Shown here in pieces: positions 25,053 through 34,722 of a stretch of 64,000 bases of DNA. The notes below the pieces were generated by a model. The model searched no databases and had not been told where the DNA came from. It saw nothing but the letters and a program-made list of their open reading frames with translations. The stretch spans positions 85,205 through 149,204 of the forward strand of contig CAJYIW010000003.1 of the NCBI GenBank assembly GCA_913775095.1. Reading direction: 5' to 3'. Position numbers and translations under genes: made by a program. The DNA is from an uncultured Siphonobacter sp. (GTDB taxonomy: Bacteria > Bacteroidota > Bacteroidia > Cytophagales > Spirosomataceae). Position 1 is the stretch's first letter, and each line of letters begins with the position of its first letter.

Positions 25053-27014
25053 CTATTTCACTACTTTTACCCGAATCACGGAGAAGGACTGCGGAGCCAG
25101 TGTCAGGTTCATTTTAGTACCCTTCACGGCCATTTCCTCTTCCGCTGGACTGACCTGCTTCGGATTTTCAAAACTATTTTCAGCCGTTAACGCCGCTCCT
25201 TTCATGGTCCAGCGTTTGGCTTTTGCGTCCAGTTTTTTTACGCCTTCCAGAGCAATCGTTTCGGTCTGGGGCTGATCGGAAGTATTAACCAGCTTCAGGA
25301 TAATTTCCTTCGTGGGTTCGTCCCAGGTGGCCGAGGCGTAGAGTTTGTCTTTTCCGGTAACCAGCTGATTGTTCGCCGTAATCGGCAATACCTTCGTGCC
25401 TTTATTCGTCGAATAGAGTTTCTGAACGTAATAGTTGGGCGTTCCATAGGATTGCAGGTTATTCATCCAGATCAGATCGGGCGTCCATTGCCAGCCATCG
25501 GCGTGAGCAAACAGAGGAGCGTACGAAGCCATGTGAACCACATCGGCGTTCCGCTCCAGACCCGTCATGAAAGCCGCTTCCGACAGGGCACACAACCAGG
25601 TGTTCTTATTCTCCTGACTGGCGATGTCCTTGCTTTGGGAAGCGTACTCGCCCGCGAATATTTTTGGTCCCTTGCGGTCATAATCGTCGTAGCGATTGGC
25701 GTTTTCCATGAACCATTCGGGTTTGCGATAATAGTGTTCATCCACAATGTCCGCCTTCAATTCCCGCAGTTTTCCGCTCAGAAAGCCAAAAACTTCGCCA
25801 TCGGGGTTAGGCCCGGCACTGGAAATCAGGCGAATGTCAGGATACTTTGACTTAATCGCTTTTTCAAAAACCACGTAACGGTCAATGTACTGAGGCCCCC
25901 ACTGTTCGTTACCAATGCCCAGTAGTTTCAGATTAAAGGGCTTGGGGTGACCCATGTCAGCCCGCAACTTACCCCATTTCGTATCCGTAGAACCATTTGC
26001 AAATTCGATCAGATCCAGAGCATCCTGCACGTACGGATCCAGCTCATCCACCGGCACTACTTCGCCCGAGTTATACTGACAGGCCATGCCGCAGTTCAAA
26101 ATGGGTAAAGGTTCTGCTCCAATGTCTTCCGAAAGCTGGAAGTATTCGAAGAAGCCAAGCCCGAAGGTCTGGAAATAATCGGGCGTGAGGCGGTGCTTGA
26201 ATTCCGTATTCCAGCGGTTAATTTCCCCTTTCCGGTCTTCAATGGCTCCTACGGTATTTTTCCACTGATACCGGCGGTCCAGGTCATACCCTTCCACGAT
26301 GCAACCTCCGGGAAAACGCAGGAAACCCGGTTTCATATCGGCCAGTAGCTGCACCAGATCGGCCCGTAAGCCCCCCGGACGGTTCTTCCAGGTATCTTTC
26401 GGAAACAGGGAAATCATATCCAGATCGGCGGTGCCTTTGCCTTCAAACCAGATATTCAGCCTGGCTTTAGGCTCCGTTTGGGTCGAAGTGAAACTAACGG
26501 CCTGCTTTTTCCAGTCCGTACTGGTTAAAGGTAACGAAGCCGTTCCCAGCACCTGTCCGGCTGGATTGACCAGTTCCAGTTTCAGCGTCAGATTCCCTTC
26601 TACATTCTTAGCCAATACCGAAAAATCGTAACCTACGCCTTCTTTAATACCCATTCCGCGAAACCCTTCGTTGGTCAGGCCGTATTTTTCACCATCGGCT
26701 TTGACCCGCAGGAAACGGGGGTTAGCGGGTTGATCGGCCCGGTTAATCACCAGTACACTGCTGGTTCCTTTGGGACTTTTATGTTCCTTCCAGCCCATCA
26801 TGGGGGTGGTAAATTCAAACGAGCGGTTTTTGATCAGTTCGGCGTATAAACCGCCGTCGGCTCCCATGTTAATATCTTCGAAAAACAAACCCCACATCGT
26901 CGGCTGGATATCCGCTTTGGGTTTGTTCACCTGGACCACCAGCGGCGTTTGAGCCGCCACCTGACCGGCGATTCCCAGAGCCAGTAAGGTTTTATAAAGT
27001 TTAGGTAATTGCAT
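25053..27014 (-). CDS. GH51 alpha-L-arabinofuranosidase with CBM-like domain
   Basis: A 653-residue secreted enzyme (signal MQLPKLYKTLLALGIAGQVAA). After WGLFFEDINMGADGGLYAEL, the family's N-terminal signature, there is a carbohydrate-binding-like beta-sandwich insert (about residues 75-205), then the TIM barrel with acid/base E370 (LLGIGNEQWG) and nucleophile E426 (IVDEHYY), then a C-terminal beta-sandwich ending QSFSVIRVKVVK. It removes arabinofuranose side chains. It starts 20 bases after the other GH51 gene stops, so the two are one operon, giving two GH51 enzymes of different subtype. Confidence 0.94.
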   Translation of the reverse strand: MQLPKLYKTLLALGIAGQVAAQTPLVVQVNKPKADIQPTMWGLFFEDINMGADGGLYAELIKNRSFEFTTPMMGWKEHKSPKGTSSVLVINRADQPANPRFLRVKADGEKYGLTNEGFRGMGIKEGVGYDFSVLAKNVEGNLTLKLELVNPAGQVLGTASLPLTSTDWKKQAVSFTSTQTEPKARLNIWFEGKGTADLDMISLFPKDTWKNRPGGLRADLVQLLADMKPGFLRFPGGCIVEGYDLDRRYQWKNTVGAIEDRKGEINRWNTEFKHRLTPDYFQTFGLGFFEYFQLSEDIGAEPLPILNCGMACQYNSGEVVPVDELDPYVQDALDLIEFANGSTDTKWGKLRADMGHPKPFNLKLLGIGNEQWGPQYIDRYVVFEKAIKSKYPDIRLISSAGPNPDGEVFGFLSGKLRELKADIVDEHYYRKPEWFMENANRYDDYDRKGPKIFAGEYASQSKDIASQENKNTWLCALSEAAFMTGLERNADVVHMASYAPLFAHADGWQWTPDLIWMNNLQSYGTPNYYVQKLYSTNKGTKVLPITANNQLVTGKDKLYASATWDEPTKEIILKLVNTSDQPQTETIALEGVKKLDAKAKRWTMKGAALTAENSFENPKQVSPAEEEMAVKGTKMNLTLAPQSFSVIRVKVVK

Positions 27015-27034
27015 TGGTTTTTTGATTAATGAAC

Positions 27035-28570
27035 TTACTTCAATTCCAGCACCACTACAGAAGCAGGCGGAAGTTTAACTTTCAACTGAGCTCCCGAAAG
27101 GCTGGCTCCCTTAAAATCCACGGGTTGAATTTTATCAGGATTTTCAAAGGTATTATAATCCTGTAACCTGGCCGAGCTGAGCACGCGTCCCGTTACCGTT
27201 TTCAGGTTCAATCCTTTTAAATCCACCGTAATATCCTGCGTTTTTTTCGGGTCAATGTTTACCAGCGATACGTGCGTCAGTCCATTTTTATCTTTGGAGG
27301 CCGAAGCGGATACGGCCTTCAGTTTGTCTGCCTCAAAAGAGTAGTCATTACTTTTCAGTTGCACGGGTAATAAGGTTGCGTCCTGATGCACGTTGTACAT
27401 TTCCATGACGTGATACGTGGGTGTCAGGATCATTTTTTCATCCTTCGTCAGAATCACGGATTGCAATACATTCACGACCTGAGCCAGGTTTGCCATGCGA
27501 ACGCGGTCAGCGTGGTTATGAAAAATGTTCAGCGTTACGCCCGCAATCATGGCATCCCGGATGGTGTTCTGCTGATACAGAAAACCGGGATTGGTGCCGG
27601 GTTCCACTTCGTACCAGCCGCCCCACTCATCTACCACCAGAGCTACTTTTTTCTTCGGATCGTACTTATCCATGATGGCACTGTGCTTCTGCACGAGTTC
27701 TTCCATAAATAAGGCTTGCTTCATGGTCCCGAAATACTGTTTCTCGTCGAATTCGGTAGAAGGGCCTTTTTTCTGCCAGTTGGTTACCGAATAATGGTGT
27801 AAGGCAACCCCCGCCAGCATTTCGTGGGGAATATCCCGCATGAGTACTTCCGTCCAGTGGTAATCCGCCGAGTTGGCTCCTGAGGCAATCCGGAAGAGTT
27901 TGCCGGTGTTATTCCAGTCAGACATGAACGTGGCGTATTTCCGGTATTCATTGGCATAATATTCGGCCTTCATGTTACCGCCGCAACCCCAGGCTTCATT
28001 GCCCACGCCCCAGAATTTAACATTCCAGCCCTTCTCCCGGCCATTTTCCTTCCGCAGATTCGACATCGGGCTTTTGCCATCGAAGTTGGTGTATTGCACC
28101 CAGTCCGTTAGTTCCTGAACCGTGCCACTGCCCACATTGCCTGCCAGGTACGGTTCCGTTCCCAGCCGCTCGCAGAGGTCAAGGAAATCGTGCGTGCCGA
28201 AGCTGTTATCTTCCGTCACGCCACCCCACCAGGTGTTTACAATGGAGGGACGATTTTTTTTCGGTCCGATGCCGTCTTTCCAGTGGTAGGTATCGGCAAA
28301 GCAGCCGCCGGGCCAGCGAAGGTTCGGAATCTTCAGCTTCTTTAACGCATCCACCACGTCATTTCGAATGCCTTTCTGGTTAGGAATTTTGTTGTTCTCC
28401 CCCACGTAAATGCCCCCGTAAATGCAGCGGCCCAGGTGTTCGGCAAAGTGTCCGTAAATATGTTTGTCGATGGTAACGTTCTCGGAAGAAGCACTGATCG
28501 TCAGTTGATTTTGAGCAAACGTCCAGCTCGAAGCCAAAGCAAGGGCAAGCGTAGTAAGTGTTTTTTTCAT
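27035..28570 (-). CDS. GH51 alpha-L-arabinofuranosidase
   Basis: A 511-residue secreted enzyme (signal MKKTLTTLALALASSWTFAQ). Landmarks: IYGHFAEHLGRCIYGGIYVGE near the N-terminus, NLRWPGGCFADTYHWKDGIGP, acid/base E192 (GVGNEAWGCGG) and nucleophile E315 (VVDEWGGWYE), and a C-terminal beta domain. No CBM insert, unlike the downstream GH51. It should release L-arabinose from arabinan oligosaccharides in the periplasm. Its promoter region carries the module shared with the SusC gene. Confidence 0.94.
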   Translation of the reverse strand: MKKTLTTLALALASSWTFAQNQLTISASSENVTIDKHIYGHFAEHLGRCIYGGIYVGENNKIPNQKGIRNDVVDALKKLKIPNLRWPGGCFADTYHWKDGIGPKKNRPSIVNTWWGGVTEDNSFGTHDFLDLCERLGTEPYLAGNVGSGTVQELTDWVQYTNFDGKSPMSNLRKENGREKGWNVKFWGVGNEAWGCGGNMKAEYYANEYRKYATFMSDWNNTGKLFRIASGANSADYHWTEVLMRDIPHEMLAGVALHHYSVTNWQKKGPSTEFDEKQYFGTMKQALFMEELVQKHSAIMDKYDPKKKVALVVDEWGGWYEVEPGTNPGFLYQQNTIRDAMIAGVTLNIFHNHADRVRMANLAQVVNVLQSVILTKDEKMILTPTYHVMEMYNVHQDATLLPVQLKSNDYSFEADKLKAVSASASKDKNGLTHVSLVNIDPKKTQDITVDLKGLNLKTVTGRVLSSARLQDYNTFENPDKIQPVDFKGASLSGAQLKVKLPPASVVVLELK

Positions 28571-28626
28571 AACAATAAAGACAGAGGCCTGGTCTTTTAC
28601 AGATTGAAATGCAGTAGAAAATTCAT

Positions 28627-28690
28627 CAAAAATAGAACAATGAATGAGGGCTTACTCCCTATCATTTAGCTTTCACTTCCTTTATTTTGA
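28627..28690 (-). promoter_or_regulatory. Promoter module of the GH51 operon
   Basis: Read on the minus strand: TCAAAATA (28683-28690), 22 bases, AGGGAGTAAG (28651-28660), 16 bases, then the -7 box TATTTTTG (28627-28634). The same three elements with the same two spacings precede the SusC gene at 34723-34786. Half the bases of the 22-base spacer also match. No good -33 TTG is present, which suggests an activator binding the upstream block. Confidence 0.75.
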
Positions 28691-28728
28691 CATTAATGCA
28701 ATTTAATCCATTATTTTTTGTCAAAATA
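28683..28728. promoter_or_regulatory. Inverted TATTTTGAC / GTCAAAATA pair
   Basis: TATTTTGAC (28683-28691) and its exact complement GTCAAAATA (28720-28728) are separated by 28 AT-rich bases. The left arm overlaps the conserved block of the promoter module. It may be a two-site operator; a one-mismatch GTCGAAATA lies upstream of the araR-like gene at 23611. Confidence 0.45.
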
Positions 28729-28754
28729 GTATGTACATAGCTTCATAAACAAAA

Positions 28755-28790
28755 CTTCCCGAAAGTAGTCTACCTTCGGGAAGTAAAAAA
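28755..28790 (-). terminator. Terminator after the DUF3823 gene
   Basis: The complementary arms CTTCCCGAA and TTCGGGAAG, read on the minus strand, are followed by TTTTG. It lies at the end of the SusC-SusD-DUF3823 operon. Confidence 0.7.
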
Positions 28791-28804
28791 TACAAACGAA
28801 TCTT

Positions 28805-29473
28805 TTACCACTTGATTTCCTGCACGGGCGAATACAGCATCTCGCCCACACCCGCCGTTTTTACGCCAATCCGACCGTAGGCATACGCCTTGCCAAGGTT
28901 ATTGGGAACGTTTAGCGTAAGGGTCAGATTTTTACTTAAATCGGCCAGAGCCGTTCCGGTCAGGTCAACGCGGGCCGCATTGTTGTTAATATCTACGAAC
29001 TGCGTGGCTCCCAGATAAAACGTTACCCGCTCAATGGCCTTGCTGCTGACAATCTGATTGATCTTTGTAGTAGCCGTAATGGTGTTGTTCGTCTTCGTAT
29101 ACGTAGCCGCACCAACGGTATAGTAAGGAGTGACGGGAACATTAATCGCCGTATTTCCCCGCAGGTTTACTTGAATCGTATCGCTGTTGTCCACCCAGGG
29201 GCCATTGCCTCGTAGCAATACCAGATTATAGTCGCCATCAAATAAGGTCGCCGAGAACGAACCGTCCTGATCGACATGCAGAGGAATTTTCGTGAACGCC
29301 TTATACCCGTGTTGCCATAATTCCAGCTGAACGCCGTTACTTCTGACACCGACGGGCAAATTATTATAGATGACCTGCCCGGTCAGGTTCGATTGCGGAG
29401 CGTCAAAATTATCTTTTACACAGCCCGCCAGCCCAACGAGAGCGAGCAAACTGCCCAGTAGTAACTTTTTCAT
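28805..29473 (-). CDS. DUF3823 lipoprotein (SusE/F-position partner)
   Basis: A 222-residue lipoprotein starting at the ATG at 29473 (MKKLLLGSLLALVGLAGC, lipobox LAGC); a longer in-frame start overlaps the susD-like gene and hides the signal. After the Cys there is a first beta-sandwich (about residues 28-115, NLTGQVIYNNLPVGVRSNGVQLELWQHGY) and a second (about 120-222). This is the DUF3823 family, found as third gene after SusC/SusD pairs, presumably a surface glycan-binding protein. It starts one base after the SusD stop, so it is translationally coupled. Confidence 0.88.
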   Translation of the reverse strand: MKKLLLGSLLALVGLAGCVKDNFDAPQSNLTGQVIYNNLPVGVRSNGVQLELWQHGYKAFTKIPLHVDQDGSFSATLFDGDYNLVLLRGNGPWVDNSDTIQVNLRGNTAINVPVTPYYTVGAATYTKTNNTITATTKINQIVSSKAIERVTFYLGATQFVDINNNAARVDLTGTALADLSKNLTLTLNVPNNLGKAYAYGRIGVKTAGVGEMLYSPVQEIKW

Positions 29474-29474
29474 A

Positions 29475-31322
29475 TTAATGGAAAGGATTGCGTACGATTT
29501 TGGGGTTATTGTTGATGACACCCTGATCGATCGATGAATAATAATTTCCTAACTGAAACAGACGCGGAGCCCGATACCGGGGAGCCGCCAGTTTCTCGAA
29601 AATGTATTTCCCGTCTTTCGGATCACCGGGACGCACGACGCGGTACGGATACAGAGCAAAGGCCATCGCATCGGGGTTACTCGAACTGCCGTTCCAGATT
29701 TCGTGGGCAATCCGCCAGCGTTTCAGATCCCAGACGCGGTGATCTTCGAAGGCCAGTTCTACGCGACGTTCGTTCTGAATTCGCTGGATATTGAGTGTTT
29801 TCAGACTGTTCGCCGGAAAGCCCGCCCGCTGGCGAAGCGTATTTACGTACTGAAGGGCATCGGTGGTCTGGCCGAGTTCCAGAGCGGCTTCGGCGGCATT
29901 CAGGTACACTTCTCCCAAACGGAAACGTACCCACCACATATCACTCCGAATCCCCCGCGTACTGGCCATTGGAGCGGGATCGATGTATTTACGCAGGTAG
30001 AAACCCGTGTTGGAGACTTCCGTTTGTGAACGTTGCGGCCCCGACGTTCCGGTTAACAATTTCCCATCGGTATACGTCGAACCGAGCGTGTTGGACTCTA
30101 CGTTTTGATACGCACTGCCGTTCCACACTTTCACGCCCGCCTGAATCTGCACTTCCTGCCCCCGGAAGCTCGTTCCCGGATAGATAATCGTTCCGTACAA
30201 GCGGGCATCTTTGTTGGCAAAAATGTCCTGGGGGCGGTCATAATAAATATAATCACTGTTATCGGCGGTACGGTTTTTCAGTTCTCCCGAGCTGCCATCG
30301 AGATATTCGTAATCTTCCACCAGATTCAGGGTGGGCGTTACGGCTGACGAACCGAGGTTATCCTCCCGAACGCCGCGAGCGATGTTATCGTAGGTAAAAC
30401 TGTGGCGTTTATCTTTGGCCGTCAGGAAGTCCTGAGCCATGATTACTTCCCGGTTATTTACTTTTTTGGTAATCGCTTCGAAGAAGTTTTCACCCAGATT
30501 CGGATTCGTCTGATACAGGGTGTACGCTCCCGAACTGATGATTTCCTTCGCCGCCGCCAGAGCTTTGGTATAATAATCGCTGGCCCGGTTAGCCGGAATG
30601 CCTACTTCACCATTGGGAAGGGTAATCGGAGCGGGCATCAGGTTATTATACTTGGCAATGGAACCGGCGTACAGCATCGCCCGGCTTTTCAAAGCCAGAG
30701 CCGTGTACTTATTGGCCCGGGTATTGCTGCCTGAGTTCCCCAGCTGATCCTTGATGGCATCCAGCTCCGAAGCGATAAAATCGTAGACTTCGGCCTCTTT
30801 GTTACGGGCTTGCTGCAAAGGCGTAGGATCGCCGCTGAAATCGTAGATCAACTGTTTCGTCACCAGCGGAACACCGCCCATGCGTTTCACTAACTCAAAG
30901 TACTGATAGGCCCGCAGGAAGCGTAACTCCGCCGAAAACTGAGCTTTTTGAGTAGCCGTAAGGCTGTTCCCGTACCGCTCGATACTTTCCAGAGCCAGGT
31001 TAATGTCCCGCACCAGCCCGTAGTCCCATAACCGCCAGCGATCAAACCCGTAGGAAATGATGTTATTCCGGCCGTCGTCATTACCCGACCACATGGCTTC
31101 ATCGTAGGAAGCAAATTCGGCCCAGCCGTTATCGAGCTGCGTATGAGCGGGCAAGCGGTTGTAATAGTTCGCCAGCAAACTGGTAATCATTTTGGAATCG
31201 TTCCAAACCTGCTCTTCGGTGATGAGCGTGGGCGACTGCCGCTCCAGCCAATCGCCTTCCTTACAGCTGGAAACCAGCAGAACAGAAGCGGCGAGGAAAA
31301 GGTGTTTATAGTTCAATTTCAT
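29475..31322 (-). CDS. SusD/RagB family glycan-binding lipoprotein
   Basis: A 615-residue surface lipoprotein: signal and lipobox in MKLNYKHLFLAASVLLVSSC, then the SusD-like helical (TPR-type) fold. Typical family elements are the N-terminal SPTLITEEQVWND segment, RAYQYFELVKRMGGVPLVT, and the C-terminal WWVRFRLGEVYLNAAEAALELG and INQRRVELAFEDHRVWDLKRWR-like stretch. It caps the SusC channel and binds the oligosaccharide. It starts 11 bases after the susC-like stop. Arabinan or arabino-oligosaccharide as ligand is inferred from the linked GH43/GH51 and ara genes. Confidence 0.95.
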   Translation of the reverse strand: MKLNYKHLFLAASVLLVSSCKEGDWLERQSPTLITEEQVWNDSKMITSLLANYYNRLPAHTQLDNGWAEFASYDEAMWSGNDDGRNNIISYGFDRWRLWDYGLVRDINLALESIERYGNSLTATQKAQFSAELRFLRAYQYFELVKRMGGVPLVTKQLIYDFSGDPTPLQQARNKEAEVYDFIASELDAIKDQLGNSGSNTRANKYTALALKSRAMLYAGSIAKYNNLMPAPITLPNGEVGIPANRASDYYTKALAAAKEIISSGAYTLYQTNPNLGENFFEAITKKVNNREVIMAQDFLTAKDKRHSFTYDNIARGVREDNLGSSAVTPTLNLVEDYEYLDGSSGELKNRTADNSDYIYYDRPQDIFANKDARLYGTIIYPGTSFRGQEVQIQAGVKVWNGSAYQNVESNTLGSTYTDGKLLTGTSGPQRSQTEVSNTGFYLRKYIDPAPMASTRGIRSDMWWVRFRLGEVYLNAAEAALELGQTTDALQYVNTLRQRAGFPANSLKTLNIQRIQNERRVELAFEDHRVWDLKRWRIAHEIWNGSSSNPDAMAFALYPYRVVRPGDPKDGKYIFEKLAAPRYRAPRLFQLGNYYSSIDQGVINNNPKIVRNPFH

Positions 31323-31333
31323 CGAAGTGTCGT

Positions 31334-34300
31334 TTAAAGATTTAAGCTAAAGCCCGCATTCACCAGTTTTTGCTGCGGATACACCAGAGCTCCATTGGAA
31401 GAAATCTCAGGGTCAATGCCGAACTGCTTCACATTGTCAAACGTCAGCAGGTTGGTGCCATTGATGTACACCCGTAGGCCCGAAAGTTTCAGTTTTTTCA
31501 GGACGTTAGAGGGAATATTGTACGCCAGTTCCAGGTTACGAAGACGGATGTAGCTCACGTTGGTTAACCAGAAATCACTCTTGCGGAAATTGACGTGGCT
31601 GGGGTTATCCTTCCGAACGGCGGGGTACGTGCCGGGAATCCAGCGGCTGTCGGGATTGAACGGATCTTCCCGGTGCCAGCGATCTTCAAACATGTAGTTG
31701 GGTGAGGTACCGTTGTTCTGGAAGGGAATCTTCATCTCTACTTCCCGACGGAACGTTTGCAGGGAAGCTCCGGCAAAGTCAAATTGCAGGGTGAAGTTTT
31801 TCCAGGAAACGCTGCTGTTAATCCCAAAACTCACGTACGGGTTGGCTCCTTCGGCGTAACCGATGGGACGTTCATCGAGGCCATTAATAATCCCGTCGCC
31901 GTTGACGTCTTTATACATGAAATCACCGGGTAAATGCGTGCGGTTGCCCTGTCCGTCATTGTTGATCGCGTAGTTATCAATTTCGGCCTGCGACTGGAAG
32001 CGACCAATCACCTGATATCCCCAGTTGATGTTGGACCAGCGTTGATTCCAGGAGTTGCGATATTCATCCCAGGAGTTACCAAAACGGGGTTTATACTGTC
32101 CCTGTACATCCCAGCGACGGGCGATGGTTCCGTTCACGCTGAAGGTGTACTGAACATCATTTACCTTATTCCGATACGTTAATACGCCTTCAATCCCGCG
32201 ATGCGAATCTGAATTCAGGTTTTCGTTGGGTAAGCTGTAGCCTACTTCACTCGGTAACAACACGTCGTAACGAGCCGCTGGAAGACCTTCCCGCAGACGC
32301 TCGAAGGCATCGAATGTACCCGAGAATTTACCGTTGAAGAAAGAGAAATCAACGCCGATGTTCCGGTTCGTGTTAGTTACCCAGGATAGGTTAGTGATGG
32401 GTAAGCCACGGGGTTGCAGACCCGTAATCAGGTTGCCGTCGAAGACCGCCGTACCGCTGTTCCAGTTGTACCCCGGAGCATAACTGTAGGGAGCTACGAT
32501 GAAGCCATCATTGATTAAATCAGCTCCCGTGCGACCCCAGGAAGCCCGCAGTTTCAGATCATCCAGGAAGTGCGAGGTATTATCTTTCAGGAAAGGCTCC
32601 TGCGATAAACGCCAGCCCAATGAAACGCCGGGAAAAAACCCGTAACGATGACCGGGAGCAAACAAAAAGGAACCATCGTAACGACCTACGACCTCGGCCA
32701 GGTATTTCTGCTTGTAGTTGTAGTTCACCCGACCAATGTAACCCGCCCGGGCCTGCACATTCCATTCATCCGCCAGATAATCCTGATTGGCAAAATACTG
32801 AATCGGGATGTAGTTGTTAGGGGGTACGGTGTGCACAACCATGTACTTGTTATCCTGATCATACCGCTCGTAAGCCGCTACTGCTGAGATGTTATGATTG
32901 CCGAATTGTTTATTGTAACTCAATTGAATCTGAGCGAAACGATCGATAATGTTCCGTTTCCGGCGTTCCCGCCAGGGGTTCTGGTTGCCACCCCCGGCAA
33001 CGATGTTATAGGTGTCCGTACCTTCATCGTAACGATAGGCATTATACGTGTACTCAAATCCGTCGAAATCGAAGTTTGTAAAGGCATACGAGTACGTTCC
33101 CTTAACTGATAAGCCAAAATCGAAATCATACTGAGCGTAGAAGTTACCTTTTCCATTCATCCAGACCTCGTCAATGTAACCCGTGATGTCTTCCTTATAG
33201 GTAGCGGGATTCACGTTTACGTTGTGCGTTTGGTTAATATAGTTCGGGTTATCGTTCGCGTAGGGACGTTCCGTCGGCCACATGGAGAAGATACTCAGGA
33301 AGGGATTGAAGTAATCATCCAGACCCGGTACGCCCACCTGATGCCGTAATTCCCGACGGGCACTCAGCTGCGTTCCGATTTTGAAACGCTTGGCCAGGGC
33401 TACCTCTACGTTGGTTTGCAGGTTGGTACGGTTAAATTTATAATCCCGGATCAGGGCCTGCTGGTCCAGATGCCCGATGGAAACGTAATAATTTACGTTT
33501 TCAGTAGCTCCGGAGGCATTGGCATTCAGGGAATACTGAGGAACGTTGGGCCGCATCACCATATCGTAGTAATCGAAGCTCTGGTAACCTTTCTCGGTAC
33601 CCACTCTCCACTTCTCAAGCTCCTGGGGCGTCCAGGTGGTTGCAATCCCCTGATTCTGATCTGATTCCACCAAAGCCCGAACGTGTTGATAGGCATTGGC
33701 CGGACGAGGGTAACGGGTGAAATTCTGTACACCGTAATAGCCATTAATGTTAATCAGGGGCTTCGACCCGAGTTTACCACGCTTGGTGGTTACCAGGACA
33801 ACGCCGTTAGCAGCCCGCAATCCGTAAATAGCGGCAGAGGCATCTTTCAGGATCGAAATGTTATCGATATCGTTCTGACCGAGGTTATTGAAGTTACCCG
33901 CATCCGAAGGAACACCGTCAATAATGAACAAAGGCGTACCCATGTTCCGAATCTGAATGCTGGTGCTGGCACCGGGACGGGCATCCGCCTGACGGGCGGT
34001 AATCCCCTGAATTTTACCGACCAGAGCTCCCGAAGTAGTGACGGCGGGCGTCCGAAGCAAATCGGAAGATTTCAGCGTGCCTACCGCTCCCGTTACCGTT
34101 GCCCGGGACTGGGTGGTGTACCCTACTACCACTACCTCTGTCAGGTTTTTGGTGTCCTGCTGTAAGGTAACCGTCATTTGGGTCAGTGAACCCACGGCCA
34201 TTTCCTGGGGCGTATAACCTACGAAGCTGAAAATAAGGACGGCATCGTTGTCTGGTACGCTGATTCTGAATTTGCCCTGTACATCGGTAACGACTCCGCG

Positions 34301-34477
34301 AGTCGTGCCTTTCAGTAATACACTTACTCCAACCAGAGCTTCCCCACTGGTATTGAGCACGGTGCCTGACACCGGAACATCTGCGGCCCTGGCAGTTACC
34401 AGACTGAAGCTAAAAAAGAGGAATAAAAGGAACCAGCGAGACGGTTCACTCCTCCGTAGAAGTCGACGTACAATCAT
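31334..34477 (-). CDS. SusC/RagA TonB-dependent outer-membrane transporter
   Basis: A TonB-dependent receptor of about 1,047 residues from the ATG at 34477, which begins the signal MIVRRLLRRSEPSRWFLLFLFFSFSLVTARA; an in-frame start 16 codons earlier is less likely. After the signal comes a CarboxypepD_reg-like domain (VSGTVLNTSGEALVGVSVLLKGT), the TonB-box region (LTEVVVVGYTTQ), a plug domain with the family motif NISILKDASAAIYGLRAANGVVLVTTKRGK, and a 22-strand barrel ending in GFSLNL. It imports oligosaccharides using TonB energy. It is the first gene of the locus; its 5' leader is about 240 bases. Confidence 0.96.
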   Translation of the reverse strand: MIVRRLLRRSEPSRWFLLFLFFSFSLVTARAADVPVSGTVLNTSGEALVGVSVLLKGTTRGVVTDVQGKFRISVPDNDAVLIFSFVGYTPQEMAVGSLTQMTVTLQQDTKNLTEVVVVGYTTQSRATVTGAVGTLKSSDLLRTPAVTTSGALVGKIQGITARQADARPGASTSIQIRNMGTPLFIIDGVPSDAGNFNNLGQNDIDNISILKDASAAIYGLRAANGVVLVTTKRGKLGSKPLININGYYGVQNFTRYPRPANAYQHVRALVESDQNQGIATTWTPQELEKWRVGTEKGYQSFDYYDMVMRPNVPQYSLNANASGATENVNYYVSIGHLDQQALIRDYKFNRTNLQTNVEVALAKRFKIGTQLSARRELRHQVGVPGLDDYFNPFLSIFSMWPTERPYANDNPNYINQTHNVNVNPATYKEDITGYIDEVWMNGKGNFYAQYDFDFGLSVKGTYSYAFTNFDFDGFEYTYNAYRYDEGTDTYNIVAGGGNQNPWRERRKRNIIDRFAQIQLSYNKQFGNHNISAVAAYERYDQDNKYMVVHTVPPNNYIPIQYFANQDYLADEWNVQARAGYIGRVNYNYKQKYLAEVVGRYDGSFLFAPGHRYGFFPGVSLGWRLSQEPFLKDNTSHFLDDLKLRASWGRTGADLINDGFIVAPYSYAPGYNWNSGTAVFDGNLITGLQPRGLPITNLSWVTNTNRNIGVDFSFFNGKFSGTFDAFERLREGLPAARYDVLLPSEVGYSLPNENLNSDSHRGIEGVLTYRNKVNDVQYTFSVNGTIARRWDVQGQYKPRFGNSWDEYRNSWNQRWSNINWGYQVIGRFQSQAEIDNYAINNDGQGNRTHLPGDFMYKDVNGDGIINGLDERPIGYAEGANPYVSFGINSSVSWKNFTLQFDFAGASLQTFRREVEMKIPFQNNGTSPNYMFEDRWHREDPFNPDSRWIPGTYPAVRKDNPSHVNFRKSDFWLTNVSYIRLRNLELAYNIPSNVLKKLKLSGLRVYINGTNLLTFDNVKQFGIDPEISSNGALVYPQQKLVNAGFSLNL

Positions 34478-34685
34478 AGAAATTAAGGTTTTGAAAGTAA
34501 TTGCAGGCAATAAGATTCCACTCATCCCGTTGGACGGGATGCATAAAAATGGAAGAATAAGGATGATACTGGAGTGAAAAACGCTGGTCTTTCAAACTCC
34601 TTACTTCGGTAGAGTTAAGTCATAGTGGAAGATTTACGAATACCAGGTGGTAATAATCGGGGTGTAGATCCATTTCATTAAAATA

Positions 34686-34709
34686 TTCATTATCTAAGAA
34701 AATAATGAA
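34686..34709. promoter_or_regulatory. Candidate operator in the susC leader
   Basis: TTCATTAT and its exact complement ATAATGAA are separated by eight bases. The site lies just downstream of the -7 box, so it would overlap the first transcribed bases, the usual place of a repressor site. AraR is the obvious but unproven candidate. Confidence 0.5.
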
Positions 34710-34722
34710 CTTATCTACTATG

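Noticed and set aside
30105..30734. Plus-strand frames opposite the SusD gene
   Set aside because: Antisense shadows; the SusD frame on the minus strand is continuous and clearly recognisable.
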